Shown: in pieces, positions 12,617 to 22,515 of the stretch | How positions within the stretch are numbered: the first letter of the stretch is position 1 | Layout of the letters: the number at the start of each line of letters is the position of its first letter | Assembly (NCBI RefSeq): GCF_019931065.1 | Contig: NZ_JAIOUQ010000016.1 | Location: 1 to 64,000 of the forward strand | Reading direction: 5' to 3' | Origin: Methanobacterium spitsbergense | Lineage (GTDB): Archaea; Methanobacteriota; Methanobacteria; Methanobacteriales; Methanobacteriaceae | Length of the DNA stretch: 64,000 nucleotides | Made by a program: the position numbers and the translations under genes | Notes under the pieces: model-generated | Told to the model about the DNA's origin: nothing | Seen by the model: the letters and a program-made list of their open reading frames with translations, nothing else | Databases searched by the model: none

Positions 12617-13567
12617 ATGAGTCTCATAATAACTTATATTGGAAGCAAAGGATGCGTAATGGCAGGAGATAAGAGGAGAATCGGATTTTTTGGCCCAGAA
12701 GGGCCTAGGGAAAATCTTGAAGAAAAACTCTACTCTGGATCCATCAACACAAAGGAAGAACTGTTAAAAAAAGCTGATGAACTTGGAATTAACATAAAAA
12801 TTTCTGATGATGCAGATAAAATCCATGAAATTGGGGATGTTGTTGTTGGTGAAGTAAGGTCTAAAACGGTATATGAAACCAAACGTAAACGTATCTATGC
12901 CACTACCGGAGCTTATAACATTATTGAATTATTAGGATCAGACTTGAAGACAGTAAAAAGCGGTGAAAGTTCTATTATTGTTTTTGGAAATAAATATACC
13001 CAGGAACTAGCTGAAAAGACCATTAAAAGATACTGGAAATCAAAGTTGAATCTTGTAACAATTAGAAAGATTTTTGAAAGTGTAATGGAAGAAGTTGCTA
13101 TTGAAACACCTACTGTAAGCCCAGAGTATGATGTTAAGATGAAATATCCTTCAATTGATACAAAAGAAGCAAAAGAGCTCTTGAGAGTAACCATACTTCA
13201 GGATGTTAAGGATCTTGAAGAGTACAGAACACAGTTGAAGGAAAACCTTATACAAACATCCCAAAATATTCAAATGGCAACCAAGATTGTTATTCAAGGT
13301 GCTGTTGGAAATGTTGCATATGTTAATGGGAATGAAATTGGGATTATCCTTGATAAAAGTATTGAAGCCTTAGACACAGATTGGAATACAATTGCAAAAC
13401 CATCTGAACTCATAGAAATGACAGCTGAGGATGGATCAAAAGTGTCTAGAGGGGATTTAGCAGTTATTGAGAATGAAAATCTATGTATTAATAGAACAAA
13501 AGAACCATTAAATTGTGACTTTATTCTTTGTAGGGCTGATACAGATAATAAAAAGAATATTAAATAA
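12617..13567 (+). CDS. DUF2121 family protein (proteasome-like fold suspected)
   Basis: 316-aa protein of the archaeal DUF2121/COG4079 family, conserved across methanogens. It opens with SLIITYIGSKGCVMAGDKR, reminiscent of the N-terminal region of proteasome beta subunits (the GCVMAGDKR strand), and contains KRKRIYATTGAYN. No catalytic role is proven. It is transcribed divergently from the MFS gene and is followed by the MBL-fold gene about 100 bp downstream. The family assignment rests on recognised sequence, the fold on resemblance. Confidence 0.85.
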   Translation: MSLIITYIGSKGCVMAGDKRRIGFFGPEGPRENLEEKLYSGSINTKEELLKKADELGINIKISDDADKIHEIGDVVVGEVRSKTVYETKRKRIYATTGAYNIIELLGSDLKTVKSGESSIIVFGNKYTQELAEKTIKRYWKSKLNLVTIRKIFESVMEEVAIETPTVSPEYDVKMKYPSIDTKEAKELLRVTILQDVKDLEEYRTQLKENLIQTSQNIQMATKIVIQGAVGNVAYVNGNEIGIILDKSIEALDTDWNTIAKPSELIEMTAEDGSKVSRGDLAVIENENLCINRTKEPLNCDFILCRADTDNKKNIK

Positions 13568-13666
13568 TATTAATTTTTAGAACAAATTATAATAAATGAT
13601 GATATCAAAATGGAGATTATAAACATTGATATAAAAAGAAGCTGTACTGTTGTGAGGTATTAAAAT

Positions 13667-14468
13667 ATGAAACTAATATTTTTAGGAAGTGGTGGGGGAC
13701 GATTTCGCGACCATTACCCAGAGAAGGATGACAGGCGGATTTAGGATAGAAAATATAGATGGAAAAAATATCCATGTTGATCCGGGTCCTGGAGCACTTG
13801 TTAGAACTTACCAATTTGGATTAAATCCAATGAAAGTAAACATTCTCATGGTATCACACTCCCATACTGACCATTATACCGATGCAGAGGTAATGCTTGA
13901 GGCCATGACAAAGGGTATGACCCGGAAAAAAGGTACTGTAATTGGTAGTCGAAGTGTTATTGATGGTTATGAAACTTGGGGTCCATGCATATCCAAGTAC
14001 CATCTAAGCAAACCAGAAGTGGTTGTATTGGAAGATGGTGACCATAAGCAGTTTGATAATTTAGATATAACAGCTACAAAAACTATACACGGTGATCCTA
14101 AAGCTGTGGGTTTTAAACTGGAGTATGATAATTTCACAATATCCTATACAACAGATACAGAGTACTTTCCCGAACTTCACAAGCATCATGAGGGTGCAGA
14201 TGTTTTAATTGCAAGTGTTATTAGGGCAGGAAGTGAAAGGATTAGGGGTCACATGTCTGTTGATGATTTTGAGGTTCTTGTAAAGGAAGTTAAACCTAAA
14301 CTCGCTATTATGACACATTTAGGAATGAAGTTCATTATGGAATATCCTGAAAGGGAGGCTCAGAGGGTTGAAAAAAATACTGGTATTAAGATAATAGCTG
14401 CACGTGATGGTATGCGTATTGATCTTGATGATTTCCAAACAAAACAACCCACACTGGATGAATTTTAA
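13667..14468 (+). pseudogene. MBL-fold metallohydrolase with a one-base frameshift
   Basis: The natural start is ATG 13667 after TGAGGT, giving [13 protein letters not shown], the usual N-terminus of this archaeal beta-lactamase-fold family. That frame ends after 22 residues. The rest of the protein continues in the +1 frame as [16 protein letters not shown] and runs intact to 14468. Removing one T from the TTT at 13703-13705 restores a continuous 266-aa protein. The metal-binding motif [10 protein letters not shown], a second His (TKTIHGDP) and the C-terminal MTHLGMK are present. Translation from GTG 13689 would give 259 aa lacking the first beta-strand. Because everything else is conserved, a sequencing or assembly error is as likely as a true mutation. 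Confidence 0.82.
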
Positions 14469-14586
14469 CCATATTTTAATTATTTTATAAATTATATTAT
14501 ATTTTTTATTCATTGCTTAATGGATTATCCCAGTAAATTTTGAGGGATAGATATACTTAAATTCATTACAGTTTATATAGTAAAAA

Positions 14587-14662
<76 letters not shown>

Positions 14663-15159
14663 CATCTATTTATTATACTTTAAATGTCCAGTAGTGGTAT
14701 CAGCTTGGGGATTTCGAATTTACAAAATAAAAAGAAAAAAAGTTTCAAGGGGAAGTCACCCCCTCTAATTACGTAATATACTGGGTATTGGTTGACTCCA
14801 TTTGTTTTAGATTATTAAAAAAGACAAAATATCAATAAGTACAATCAAATGTTTTATAAATCATCTTAATACACTATAATATTACACTTTGAAATTAATA
14901 AATTTCATTGTCAACAACCTGACAAATTATAAATGGAGTTATATTAAAATGTTTTTTTAAATTGTATGAAGCTTTTAAACTTGATTTTGAAGGATATTCA
15001 TTGTCTAAAAAAAAGTAATTTATTTATTATAGAGTTGAAATTTCCATTGGTTGAATCAATATTTTTGAATTCATTTTGGATTTATGTAAATAAACCTTTA
15101 CATATGGTAAAGTATATATGACATTATGTAAAAGTAATGATACAATGGAGGGAAGTTTC
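14663..15159. other. Intergenic region with a GC hairpin
   Basis: About 500 bp with no gene. The only structure I see is a small hairpin at 14748-14764 (AGGGG, 7-nt loop, CCCCT), shortly downstream of the tRNA. It could be a terminator or part of an unrecognised small RNA. The rest is AT-rich, with the promoter of the 15160 gene at its end. Confidence 0.4.
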
Positions 15160-15570
15160 ATGAATCAAAAAACTTTAAGAAATATACTAATCACAACATC
15201 GGCAATTCAAACAATTTTATGGGTTACAGGATTAATATTGGCAAATGTTACACTAGTTATACTGGCACTAATAGTTGCAATGGCAGTTTTACCTGTGGTT
15301 TATATCCACAGAGATAATATTGGAGAGATGTTTCAACGGGACAAAGATAAAATTATGGAAGATGAGAGAACTCAACTGATCAATGAAAAATCTTCAACAA
15401 TGACTTTAGGAGCATTAATTGGGACTATAATATATGTAGGGTTTATTCTAGTCTCCCTGAGGAATATTTATCCCGAATACCTATTAACAGGTTACATTTT
15501 ATTAATAACAGCACTATATGGTCTTATATTAAACATTATATCACGTACATATTATAAAAGGAAATTTTGA
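15160..15570 (+). CDS. DUF2178-like integral membrane protein
   Basis: 136-aa protein with two hydrophobic hairpins (residues about 8-50 and 82-130) separated by a charged loop containing DERTQLINEKSS, the type of motif seen in DUF2178 membrane proteins. ATG 15160 follows GGAGGG at 15146-15151. The next gene, a 63-aa XRE regulator, starts 10 bp after the stop. This two-gene arrangement is common in archaea and bacteria, where the regulator probably controls the membrane partner. Function unknown. Confidence 0.72.
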   Translation: MNQKTLRNILITTSAIQTILWVTGLILANVTLVILALIVAMAVLPVVYIHRDNIGEMFQRDKDKIMEDERTQLINEKSSTMTLGALIGTIIYVGFILVSLRNIYPEYLLTGYILLITALYGLILNIISRTYYKRKF

Positions 15571-15580
15571 TAGGGAAAAT

Positions 15581-15772
15581 ATGAAAAATAAATTAAAAGT
15601 CTATCGAGCAATTCATGATTTAACACAAGAGGATTTAGCAAAAGAGCTCAAAGTAACAAGACAAACCATCATTGCTATTGAAAAGCTTAAATATGATCCA
15701 TCGTTAAGTCTGGCCTTTAAAATAGCCAAATTTTTTAAAGTACAGATAGAGGACATATTCGTAGATGGATGA
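15581..15772 (+). CDS. Small XRE-family transcriptional regulator
   Basis: 63-aa stand-alone helix-turn-helix protein. LTQEDLAKELKVTRQTI forms the HTH at about residues 14-30, followed by the conserved KYDPSLSLAFKIAKFF and the IEDIF ending typical of this short YozG/Cro-like family. ATG 15581 follows AGGGA. It lies between a DUF2178-like membrane gene and a CPBP protease gene and probably regulates this operon. Confidence 0.92.
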   Translation: MKNKLKVYRAIHDLTQEDLAKELKVTRQTIIAIEKLKYDPSLSLAFKIAKFFKVQIEDIFVDG

Positions 15773-15822
15773 ATAAAAAAAATCAGATTAATTAAGAAAT
15801 ATTTTAAAAAGGGGTAAATTAA

Positions 15823-16590
15823 ATGAAAATTAATATCAACTGGAAACTATTTGGTATTCTTCTTATTACAACTGTTATTACAACTTTAATGGTTTTACCA
15901 TATACATTAGCTCTAAGTCCAGCTTTGGCGAAAGTATTCACACCGTTAGTATTAATTGCACAATTAATTCAGACATTGATAATATTTTCAATTGCCATAT
16001 TCATTGGTTTAATTCTAGCTAAAAAAGTCGGATTCAATTTGCCTATATTGGAAGGTTGGTTGGAAGGTAAAGAAATAGGAACTTATCTTAAATCAATATT
16101 AGGCATTTCCATCGGTCTGGGAGTTCTAGCAGGTATAATAATTATCTTAGTAAGTTTCATTTTTACACCTGTATCAAGTATTTTTCAGAATGCCGAAATA
16201 TCTGTTCCACTATGGAAAGGGTTTTTAGCATCTTTTTATGGGGGCATAGCTGAAGAAATATTGCTTAGATTATTCTTGATGACTTTAATTGTGTGGATAA
16301 TTTTTAAAATTAAAAAAACAGCAGATGGAAAACCAACTGCTGCGGGTATTTGGTTAGCAATAATTATCTCCGCAGTTATATTCGGTCTAGGACATCTGCC
16401 CATAACTGGAACTTTAACTTCAATTACACCGTTAATAGTTATTAGAGCTATTTTACTCAACGGAATTGGTGGAATAATATTCGGATGGCTTTACTGGAAG
16501 AAAGGATTAGAATCTGCAATGATAGGCCACTTCTCAGCAGATATAGTATTACATGTTATTTTTCCATTTATATTAGCTCTGTTAATATAA
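15823..16590 (+). CDS. CPBP-family intramembrane metalloprotease (Abi)
   Basis: 255-aa polytopic membrane protein. It carries the CPBP motifs: EEILLRLF (motif 1, paired Glu and Arg), FGLGHLP (motif 2, Phe and His), and HFSADIVLH (motif 4). The family includes CAAX prenyl-protease-like enzymes, bacteriocin self-immunity proteins and membrane regulators. Seven to eight TM segments are visible. AAGGGG precedes ATG 15823. It follows the small XRE gene by 50 bp and is likely co-transcribed with it. The substrate is unknown. Confidence 0.9.
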   Translation: MKININWKLFGILLITTVITTLMVLPYTLALSPALAKVFTPLVLIAQLIQTLIIFSIAIFIGLILAKKVGFNLPILEGWLEGKEIGTYLKSILGISIGLGVLAGIIIILVSFIFTPVSSIFQNAEISVPLWKGFLASFYGGIAEEILLRLFLMTLIVWIIFKIKKTADGKPTAAGIWLAIIISAVIFGLGHLPITGTLTSITPLIVIRAILLNGIGGIIFGWLYWKKGLESAMIGHFSADIVLHVIFPFILALLI

Positions 16591-17162
16591 AATGAATAAC
16601 AAAATACTTGTACAATAAAATAATTCTATATAATTTTTTTTTTAATTTGTAAGTAATTGATTCATATAGAAAAATTCTTATTTTTGCCTAAAAAATGGTT
16701 TGGGAAATGATACCTTCAACATTAGCAAAGGCTCTTCAAATCTTGCTAATAAAAATTTAAATCACAATTCATCTAATAATCCCCATAACCCTCCTAATGG
16801 TACAGCTCAAATAAATGCAACCATTCCTATGCAGCAAGGATTTGGAAATAATGTGAGAACAAATGGAGGTATTGGAGATATAATTATGGAAATATCAAGT
16901 AGCAATACTATTATATTCAACAGAGATTCGGTTAAAATATATGAAATATTATGATTATTAAAATCTATCTTGGATAATATTCATGGATTTTAAATATTAT
17001 ATGATATCATAACAACCATAAATAATCATTGAATGAGTTTTACTATTCTATTATATATTCAACTTCTTCTAGTAATTCAATAGAGTAAACTAGATTAAAA
17101 AAATGTGTTGATATATATGTTTGAATCAGAATCATTAGATATTAATTTTTTTTTGTTGTATA
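16591..17162. other. Intergenic region with a doubtful Asn-rich reading frame
   Basis: A T-run after the CPBP gene (about 16636-16645) could end transcription. An open frame at 16700-16954 (84 codons from TTG) is rich in Asn, Ser and Pro, has no ribosome-binding site and matches no family I know. It may be a remnant of a secreted protein or chance. Nothing else is seen. Confidence 0.35.
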
Positions 17163-17318
17163 CTAACCTATTTCGAGTATTTCATCTACAATAAACTGGC
17201 CACCGCATATACAATGTTCTATTGCATCCCCTATTGAGTAGGGAATTGTATTTCCAGATACTTCATATGTTTTTTCTTCTGTGCATTCATCACATTTTGC
17301 AACAATTATCCAGTCCAT
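17163..17318 (-). CDS. 51-aa zinc-ribbon-like protein downstream of aroC
   Basis: A short gene starting MDWIIVAKCDECTEEKTYEV, with a second cysteine pair in HCICGGQF. The pattern CxxC...CxC suggests one zinc ion bound by a small ribbon. ATG 17318 follows AGGAGA (on the reverse strand), and the start lies 12 bp after the aroC stop, so the two are almost certainly one transcript. The good ribosome-binding site, tight spacing and cysteine pattern support a real gene. Function unknown. Confidence 0.75.
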   Translation of the reverse strand: MDWIIVAKCDECTEEKTYEVSGNTIPYSIGDAIEHCICGGQFIVDEILEIG

Positions 17319-17330
17319 ATTAAAAATCTC

Positions 17331-18434
17331 CTATTTTTTTGGATTTAATTTACATGGATTTATATAACCCGCCCTAATAAGATGGTCTGCAATGATTATG
17401 GATACTGATGCCTCTGCAACAGGTGTAATTCTTGGACAGATACATGGATCATGTCTACCCGCTATCTTTATCTCTGTATCTTTCATTGTCTTGAGATCAA
17501 CTGTTTTCTGAATTTGGGATATAGATGGTGTTGGTTTAACAGCCATACGGGCTGTAATTGGCATTCCCGTAGACATACCTCCGAGAATTCCTCCAGCATT
17601 ATTAGTTCTTGTATTTATTTTCCCTTCATCAATGCAAAATCCATCGTTCATTTGTGAACCTTTTAATTCTGCTGCTTTAAATCCTATGCCGATTTCAACC
17701 CCTTTAACAGATCCTATTCCCATTAGAATATGTGCAATATCAGCATCAAGTTTATTAAAAACTGGTTCGCCAAGCCCTGCTGGAACATTTGAAACTATTG
17801 TTTCAACAATACCTCCAACTGATTCACCGGTTTCTTTAAGGTGAAGAATTAATGCTTCCATACGAGGTGCTGCGTCTGGATCAGCACATCTAACTGAATT
17901 TAGGCCAATATTAGCTTCAATTTCATTTAATTCCATTTTAGCTGCTTTAATGTTTCCAACTTGTATTACATGAGATAAAACCTTAATGTTCAAGGTATCC
18001 AAAATTTTCTTTGCTATAGCTCCTCCAATAACATGCCCTATGGTTGTTCTTCCACTACCACGTCCACCGCCCCTGTAATCGTATAAACCGTATCTTGCTT
18101 TCCATGTGTAGTCCCCATGTCCAGGTCTAGGATTATTTTTAAGGTTTTCATATGCCGATGAATCCATGTCTCTGTTATATACAACAGCAGTAATTGGTGT
18201 ACCATCTGTTTTTCCATTAAATAAACCAGATAAAACATTTACTTCATCCTTTTCTCCCCTAGAGGTTGTGATATTGCTTGTGCCTGGCCTTCTTTTATCC
18301 AGTTCTACCTGAATATCCTTATCTGAAATCTCAAGACCTGCAGGGCAACCATCTACCACAGCTCCAAGAGCTTTACCATGGCTTGAACCAAAGGTTGTGA
18401 CTTTGAACATTTTTCCTATCTTATTTCCTGACAT
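17331..18434 (-). CDS. aroC: Chorismate synthase
   Basis: Converts 5-enolpyruvylshikimate-3-phosphate to chorismate, the last common step to Phe, Tyr and Trp; needs reduced FMN. The 367-aa protein has the family signatures [19 protein letters not shown] near the N-terminus, the [14 protein letters not shown] and [14 protein letters not shown] segments, and [14 protein letters not shown] near the C-terminus. The length is standard. It is followed directly by the 51-aa zinc-ribbon gene. The ribosome-binding site is weak. Confidence 0.97.
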   Translation of the reverse strand: MSGNKIGKMFKVTTFGSSHGKALGAVVDGCPAGLEISDKDIQVELDKRRPGTSNITTSRGEKDEVNVLSGLFNGKTDGTPITAVVYNRDMDSSAYENLKNNPRPGHGDYTWKARYGLYDYRGGGRGSGRTTIGHVIGGAIAKKILDTLNIKVLSHVIQVGNIKAAKMELNEIEANIGLNSVRCADPDAAPRMEALILHLKETGESVGGIVETIVSNVPAGLGEPVFNKLDADIAHILMGIGSVKGVEIGIGFKAAELKGSQMNDGFCIDEGKINTRTNNAGGILGGMSTGMPITARMAVKPTPSISQIQKTVDLKTMKDTEIKIAGRHDPCICPRITPVAEASVSIIIADHLIRAGYINPCKLNPKK

Positions 18435-18794
18435 GATTTTTGCATCCTAACAATTTAGATCTACCCCAATAGTTCCATATTAGAAATTCTATTGGATTCT
18501 TTATTGACTCCATTCTTAATATTATATAAACTTCCATCCTATTTATTAATTACAAGCTAAAAGTCTCATATTCTCAATATAATTGATTTATTTTTAATAC
18601 TTATTTAATGTAAAATAATATAAAATAATTCAAATATCTACAGAGCATTTATATATTCTATACACCAGCCGCAGTTACATTGGACTTTATTTAACTTATT
18701 TACTATTTGTATGGGCTGAGGAGTACTATGAGTGTTTAATAATTTGGTAATTATTTTTAGTAGTATTATTTCCTGTTGTTGGAAATTTTATTGT
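18435..18794. other. Intergenic region upstream of the IS element
   Basis: Some 360 bp of AT-rich sequence with the presumed aroC promoter at its left end. No gene. TATAAA-like stretches occur but nothing stands out. Confidence 0.4.
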
Positions 18795-18798
18795 TTAA

Positions 18799-20547
18799 GA
18801 GGCTGACCCATAATTATATTACTTTTTTTGTATTTGTTGTTATTATTTTTTTTGATATCTTTTTGGGGGTTAATTATATATTGATGGTTGTTCTAGTATT
18901 ATTATACTGTTTGTGTTTAGTTAGAGGTTGTGTTTATGGTTTTACGAGAAGATAAAATAGGTCAATCTTTTTTAGTGCCTTTGGAATTGACTGAGCTTAT
19001 TCCAAAGAATCATATCTGTTATTTTATTGAAGATATGGTTAACGAACTTGATTTTAGAAAACTTGAGAAAAAATATCGATATAGTGCAGGTAAACCTGCT
19101 TATTCACGACGTATGCTTATGAGAATAATTATTATGGCTTCTGTGGATGGTGTTTTTTCATCAAGGCAAATAATGAAACTGACAAATGAAAATTTTGTTT
19201 ATACGTACTTATCTGGCGTAGAATCACCAGATTTTAGGACAATTTTAAGATTCAAAATCCAAGCACGAAGATTAATAGAAAAAGCATTTCAAACAACTGT
19301 ACACACAGCCAAAAGGCTAGAACTGCTTAATTTAGAACATATAACCATAGATGGTACAAAATTCAAAGCAAACGCATCAAATGATAATAATCTAACTGAA
19401 GAAGAAATAAAAGACATTAAAAAAATTTTACAAAAAGGAATCGATGTCGACAAAGAAGAAGACGAATTATAAGGCGAAGAAAATTCAAACGAACTCAAAT
19501 TCCCTAAAACCAAAAAAGAAAGAAAAAAATTGATACGCGAAGTATTAAAAGAAATAGTAGAGAAAGAATCAGAAAATAAACCCCTAAAAAAAGCAGCTGT
19601 AAATATTATCAATCAAGTGATTGAAAATCCAAAAAAAGCATTAGAAAAACTAGAAAATGCCGAAAAACAACTAAAAAGCAGTGGACAAAAATCAGTTAGC
19701 TTAACAGATCCAGATTCACGCTGGATGAAAAATAAAAAGAATAAAATAGAACTATCATACAATTCCCAAATCAGTGTAGACCATAAATCTGGAATTATAC
19801 TCACAAACAGTGTAACACAACAACCCACTGATCACCACCAATTAATACCACAAATAGAAAAAATAATCGAAACAATAGGTCCATTATCCGCTAAAACATG
19901 TATAAGCGCAGATAATGGATACTTTACACAAGACAATATAGCATACATATATGAAAATAAACTAGATGCATATATACCCAACAGAAAACAAGCACACGAA
20001 GCTAAAATTGATGAAAAAGATATAAAAACATTTTCTAAGCACAATTTCAAATATGATCATCAAAATAATCAATATTTATGTCCAAACAATAAAAAATTAC
20101 CATATCAAAAGACATATAAATATAACAACAAAATAAGACAACAATATTACACCAACGAATGTTTAAAATGTCCAGATCAAACTAACTGTACAGGAAAAAA
20201 TCGAGTTAAAATAATAACCGACTACAGCGGCGAGTTAGCAAAAAATATGTCTCTAAAAATGGAAACACCTGAAGCAAAACTAGAATTTGCAAAACGCAAA
20301 GAAACCGTTGAATGGCCATTTGGAAACATAAAACAAAACTTAAAGTTCACAGAATACTATACAAGAGGATTAAAACAAATAGAAACAGAAAACAACCTAA
20401 TATACATCGCACACAACATAAAACGAATATTTAACACAATAACAAAACAAACAAAACAAATACTCGCAAAAAATACAACAACAACCATCTAAAATAACAA
20501 ACAAAGCCACTAAAAAAAATTACAAAAATTAATAATGACTCAACCTC
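18799..20547 (+). mobile_element. IS1182-type insertion sequence
   Basis: A 1.75-kb element with imperfect terminal inverted repeats: left end GAGGCTGACCCATAATTA from 18799, right end (reverse complement from 20547) GAGGTTGAGTCATTATTA. Both ends are flanked by TTAA (18795-18798 and 20548-20551), consistent with a 4-bp target duplication. It carries one transposase gene. The element is AT-rich like its host. The size and transposase type fit IS1182. Confidence 0.85.
18936..20492 (+). pseudogene. IS1182-family transposase, interrupted by a stop codon
   Basis: The frame from ATG 18936 (after GAGG) encodes the DUF772-type N-terminal domain ([27 protein letters not shown]) and the first DDE strand [16 protein letters not shown]. 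It is cut by TAA at 19470-19472. The same frame continues without shift to 20492 with the rest of the DDE catalytic core (SRWMKNKKN, ISADNGYF), a Cys-rich insert (CLKCPDQTNC) and the final KETVEWPFGNIKQNLKFTEY containing the catalytic Glu. One base change would restore a 518-aa transposase. The copy is probably inactive. Confidence 0.9.
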
Positions 20548-20594
20548 TTAAAAAAAAAAAAATATAAACTTATTAAGAACTCTTGTTAAAACGT

Positions 20595-21386
20595 TTACCT
20601 TAAATTAAGGGGTCTAAAACTGTTTACAACCATCTCGAATTTAGGTAGGGTGGCGTTATATTCACTAGCTGGGACTACACATCCGATTCTATAATATTTG
20701 GATCCTGGAATAACTTCGATGTGTACAGTCAGGGCTTTATATTGTTTATTACCAGTACGCCATGTCTTAATGAGTTCCACTGCTTTCATCCCATTGACGG
20801 TGATGTTTCGCTCTGAAACTTCTGTTTGACTAATAGATGCAATATCACTCCTATAAATCTTGAGCATCTCAGCTAAAGATCCCACATCTCGTTGTTTTAT
20901 GTAAAAATAAGTTTCAATATACTTTTCACCATTATTCCCATTTTGTTCATAATATGCAAGGAATGGATTGGGATATCCCCATCTACTAGGACTATAGAGA
21001 TTTGATATTTGTTTCCAATCAGCAGGATAGTTAAATGTTAATCCATTTCCGGAGTAAGTATTGTTAGGTATATTTGTTGGATTTTTTGATATATTTGTAG
21101 TACTATTTCCAGAAGTAGTGTTATCGGGAAAAATCATCACTCCAAAGACTGTAGTTAATATGAGAGCAATGCTACACGCCCTTGCTATCCAAATTTTTCT
21201 GTTTTTACCTTTTTCATTTAAATCCTCTATAATATCAGATTTTTTTTGAGTTTTAAGAGTTTTAACAGGTTCAGATGCCCTTTTATTAAGGGATAATTCC
21301 CCTCCACATTCACATTGATAGTCTGAAAGGTTCTCATTATATCCTAATTCATATTCATTCCCACATTTTTTACATTTTATAATCAC
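20595..21386 (-). CDS. Zinc-ribbon membrane protein with PsbP-like extracellular domain
   Basis: 263 aa. An N-terminal zinc ribbon ([11 protein letters not shown] and CECGGEL, residues 4-27) is followed by a basic linker, one TM helix near residues 67-84, an Asn/Thr-rich spacer and an extracellular domain ([16 protein letters not shown] onward) of the PsbP-like type found in many Methanobacterium surface proteins. Start GTG 21386 follows GGGG. The gene ends 44 bp from the IS element, which landed just beyond its 3' end. The role is unknown; the ribbon would face the cytoplasm. Confidence 0.75.
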   Translation of the reverse strand: MIIKCKKCGNEYELGYNENLSDYQCECGGELSLNKRASEPVKTLKTQKKSDIIEDLNEKGKNRKIWIARACSIALILTTVFGVMIFPDNTTSGNSTTNISKNPTNIPNNTYSGNGLTFNYPADWKQISNLYSPSRWGYPNPFLAYYEQNGNNGEKYIETYFYIKQRDVGSLAEMLKIYRSDIASISQTEVSERNITVNGMKAVELIKTWRTGNKQYKALTVHIEVIPGSKYYRIGCVVPASEYNATLPKFEMVVNSFRPLNLR

Positions 21387-21740
21387 TATCAGAATCCCCG
21401 GTTTACATATTTATAGACAAATAAAATTTAATCTCAGTTTAAAGTTTAAGTGAAACCTTATAAAATTTAATCTTTGGGTTATTTATACATATTTCTTCTT
21501 CAGCTTCATTCATAAACTCTCTTAATGTATTTCAAAAAATTACTGTATTAATAACAATGCAATTCTATATCCTCTAATAGAATCTTCAGATAAATTAATA
21601 AATCTTGATAAGATATCTTTGGTTAACAATTTCATACGATATCAATCCATTTTCTTTACAAATTTGGATTCTCTTTATAGTATATTGATGTGTAATCATT
21701 TATCCCTGGTAAATAGGGGGTTTTGGAGGTGTTTATTGTT
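21387..21740. other. Divergent promoter region
   Basis: About 350 bp between the PsbP-like gene and the glycosylase gene. AT-rich, no gene; TATA-like sequence (TTTATAGTATA, about 21674-21684) lies before the glycosylase gene. Confidence 0.4.
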
Positions 21741-22445
21741 ATGACAAACAAAGTGGGGGAAGAAATTAAATTAATCTTCTCCAAACTATACAATCAATAT
21801 GGTCCGCAGGGATGGTGGCCATTAATCAACTATGAATGTTCAAATACCACTAAAACAGGTGCAACAAAAGGATATCATCCACTAAATTATATTTTACCCA
21901 AAACAAGAGATGAAATATATGAAATCATACTGGGTACAATACTAACTCAAAATACAGCATGGACATCTGCTGAAAAAGCCTTGTTAAATTTAAACAATTT
22001 AAATGCAATAAATCCTGAAAAATTACTATCCTTGGGAGATGACACCCTCAAAGAAACCATAAGATGTGCTGGATTTCTCAATCAGAAGGCAAAATATATA
22101 AAAGCAGTTACAAATTTTTATATTTCATTAGATGGCACGATTCCAACAAGAGAAGAACTGTTAAGAGTAAAGGGTGTAGGGAATGAAACAGCAGATTCAA
22201 TCTTACTCTACGCTTATAAACAATCCGAATTTGTTGTTGATGCCTACACAAAAAGAATTTTCATACATAACGGTATAATCAAAGAGAATGACAACTACAA
22301 TAAGATCAAATATGTTTTTGAATCAAATTTAGAACCTGAACAAAGTGTTTATAATGAATATCATGCATTAATTGTTGAACATGCCAAAAGATATTACAAT
22401 AAAAAACCTTATGGACAAAATGATCGATTACTACTTAGAATATGA
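21741..22445 (+). CDS. HhH-GPD DNA glycosylase, MagIII/EndoIII-related
   Basis: 234-aa member of the endonuclease III-related group (COG2231 type). The helix-hairpin-helix and catalytic loop read [19 protein letters not shown]...[11 protein letters not shown]. The catalytic Asp (VVD) is present, but the Lys that EndoIII uses for beta-lyase activity is Glu here (GVGNET versus GVGRKT), so a monofunctional glycosylase is expected. The C-terminal four-Cys iron-sulphur cluster is absent. Both features match MagIII, a 3-methyladenine glycosylase, so alkylated bases are the likely substrate. The start is uncertain: ATG 21741 lies 11 bp after GGAGG; an in-frame TTG is at 21723. Confidence 0.85.
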   Translation: MTNKVGEEIKLIFSKLYNQYGPQGWWPLINYECSNTTKTGATKGYHPLNYILPKTRDEIYEIILGTILTQNTAWTSAEKALLNLNNLNAINPEKLLSLGDDTLKETIRCAGFLNQKAKYIKAVTNFYISLDGTIPTREELLRVKGVGNETADSILLYAYKQSEFVVDAYTKRIFIHNGIIKENDNYNKIKYVFESNLEPEQSVYNEYHALIVEHAKRYYNKKPYGQNDRLLLRI

Positions 22446-22515
22446 AATATAAATGGACTTTCAAAAAAGTGCTTGCACATTAACAGGATTGAAGATGATT
22501 ACAAGGGAGAATATA

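Noticed and set aside
13689..13710. Programmed +1 frameshifting in the MBL gene
   Set aside because: No slippery heptamer, downstream pseudoknot or in-frame stop at the shift site is visible; a simple indel or sequencing error is more likely.
16700..16954. 84-codon Asn-rich ORF as a gene
   Set aside because: TTG start without a ribosome-binding site and low-complexity composition; probably a remnant or chance frame.
19470..19472. Stop-codon readthrough or recoding in the transposase
   Set aside because: The codon is TAA; no recoding signal or pyrrolysine (TAG) or selenocysteine (TGA) context applies. A nonsense mutation is simpler.
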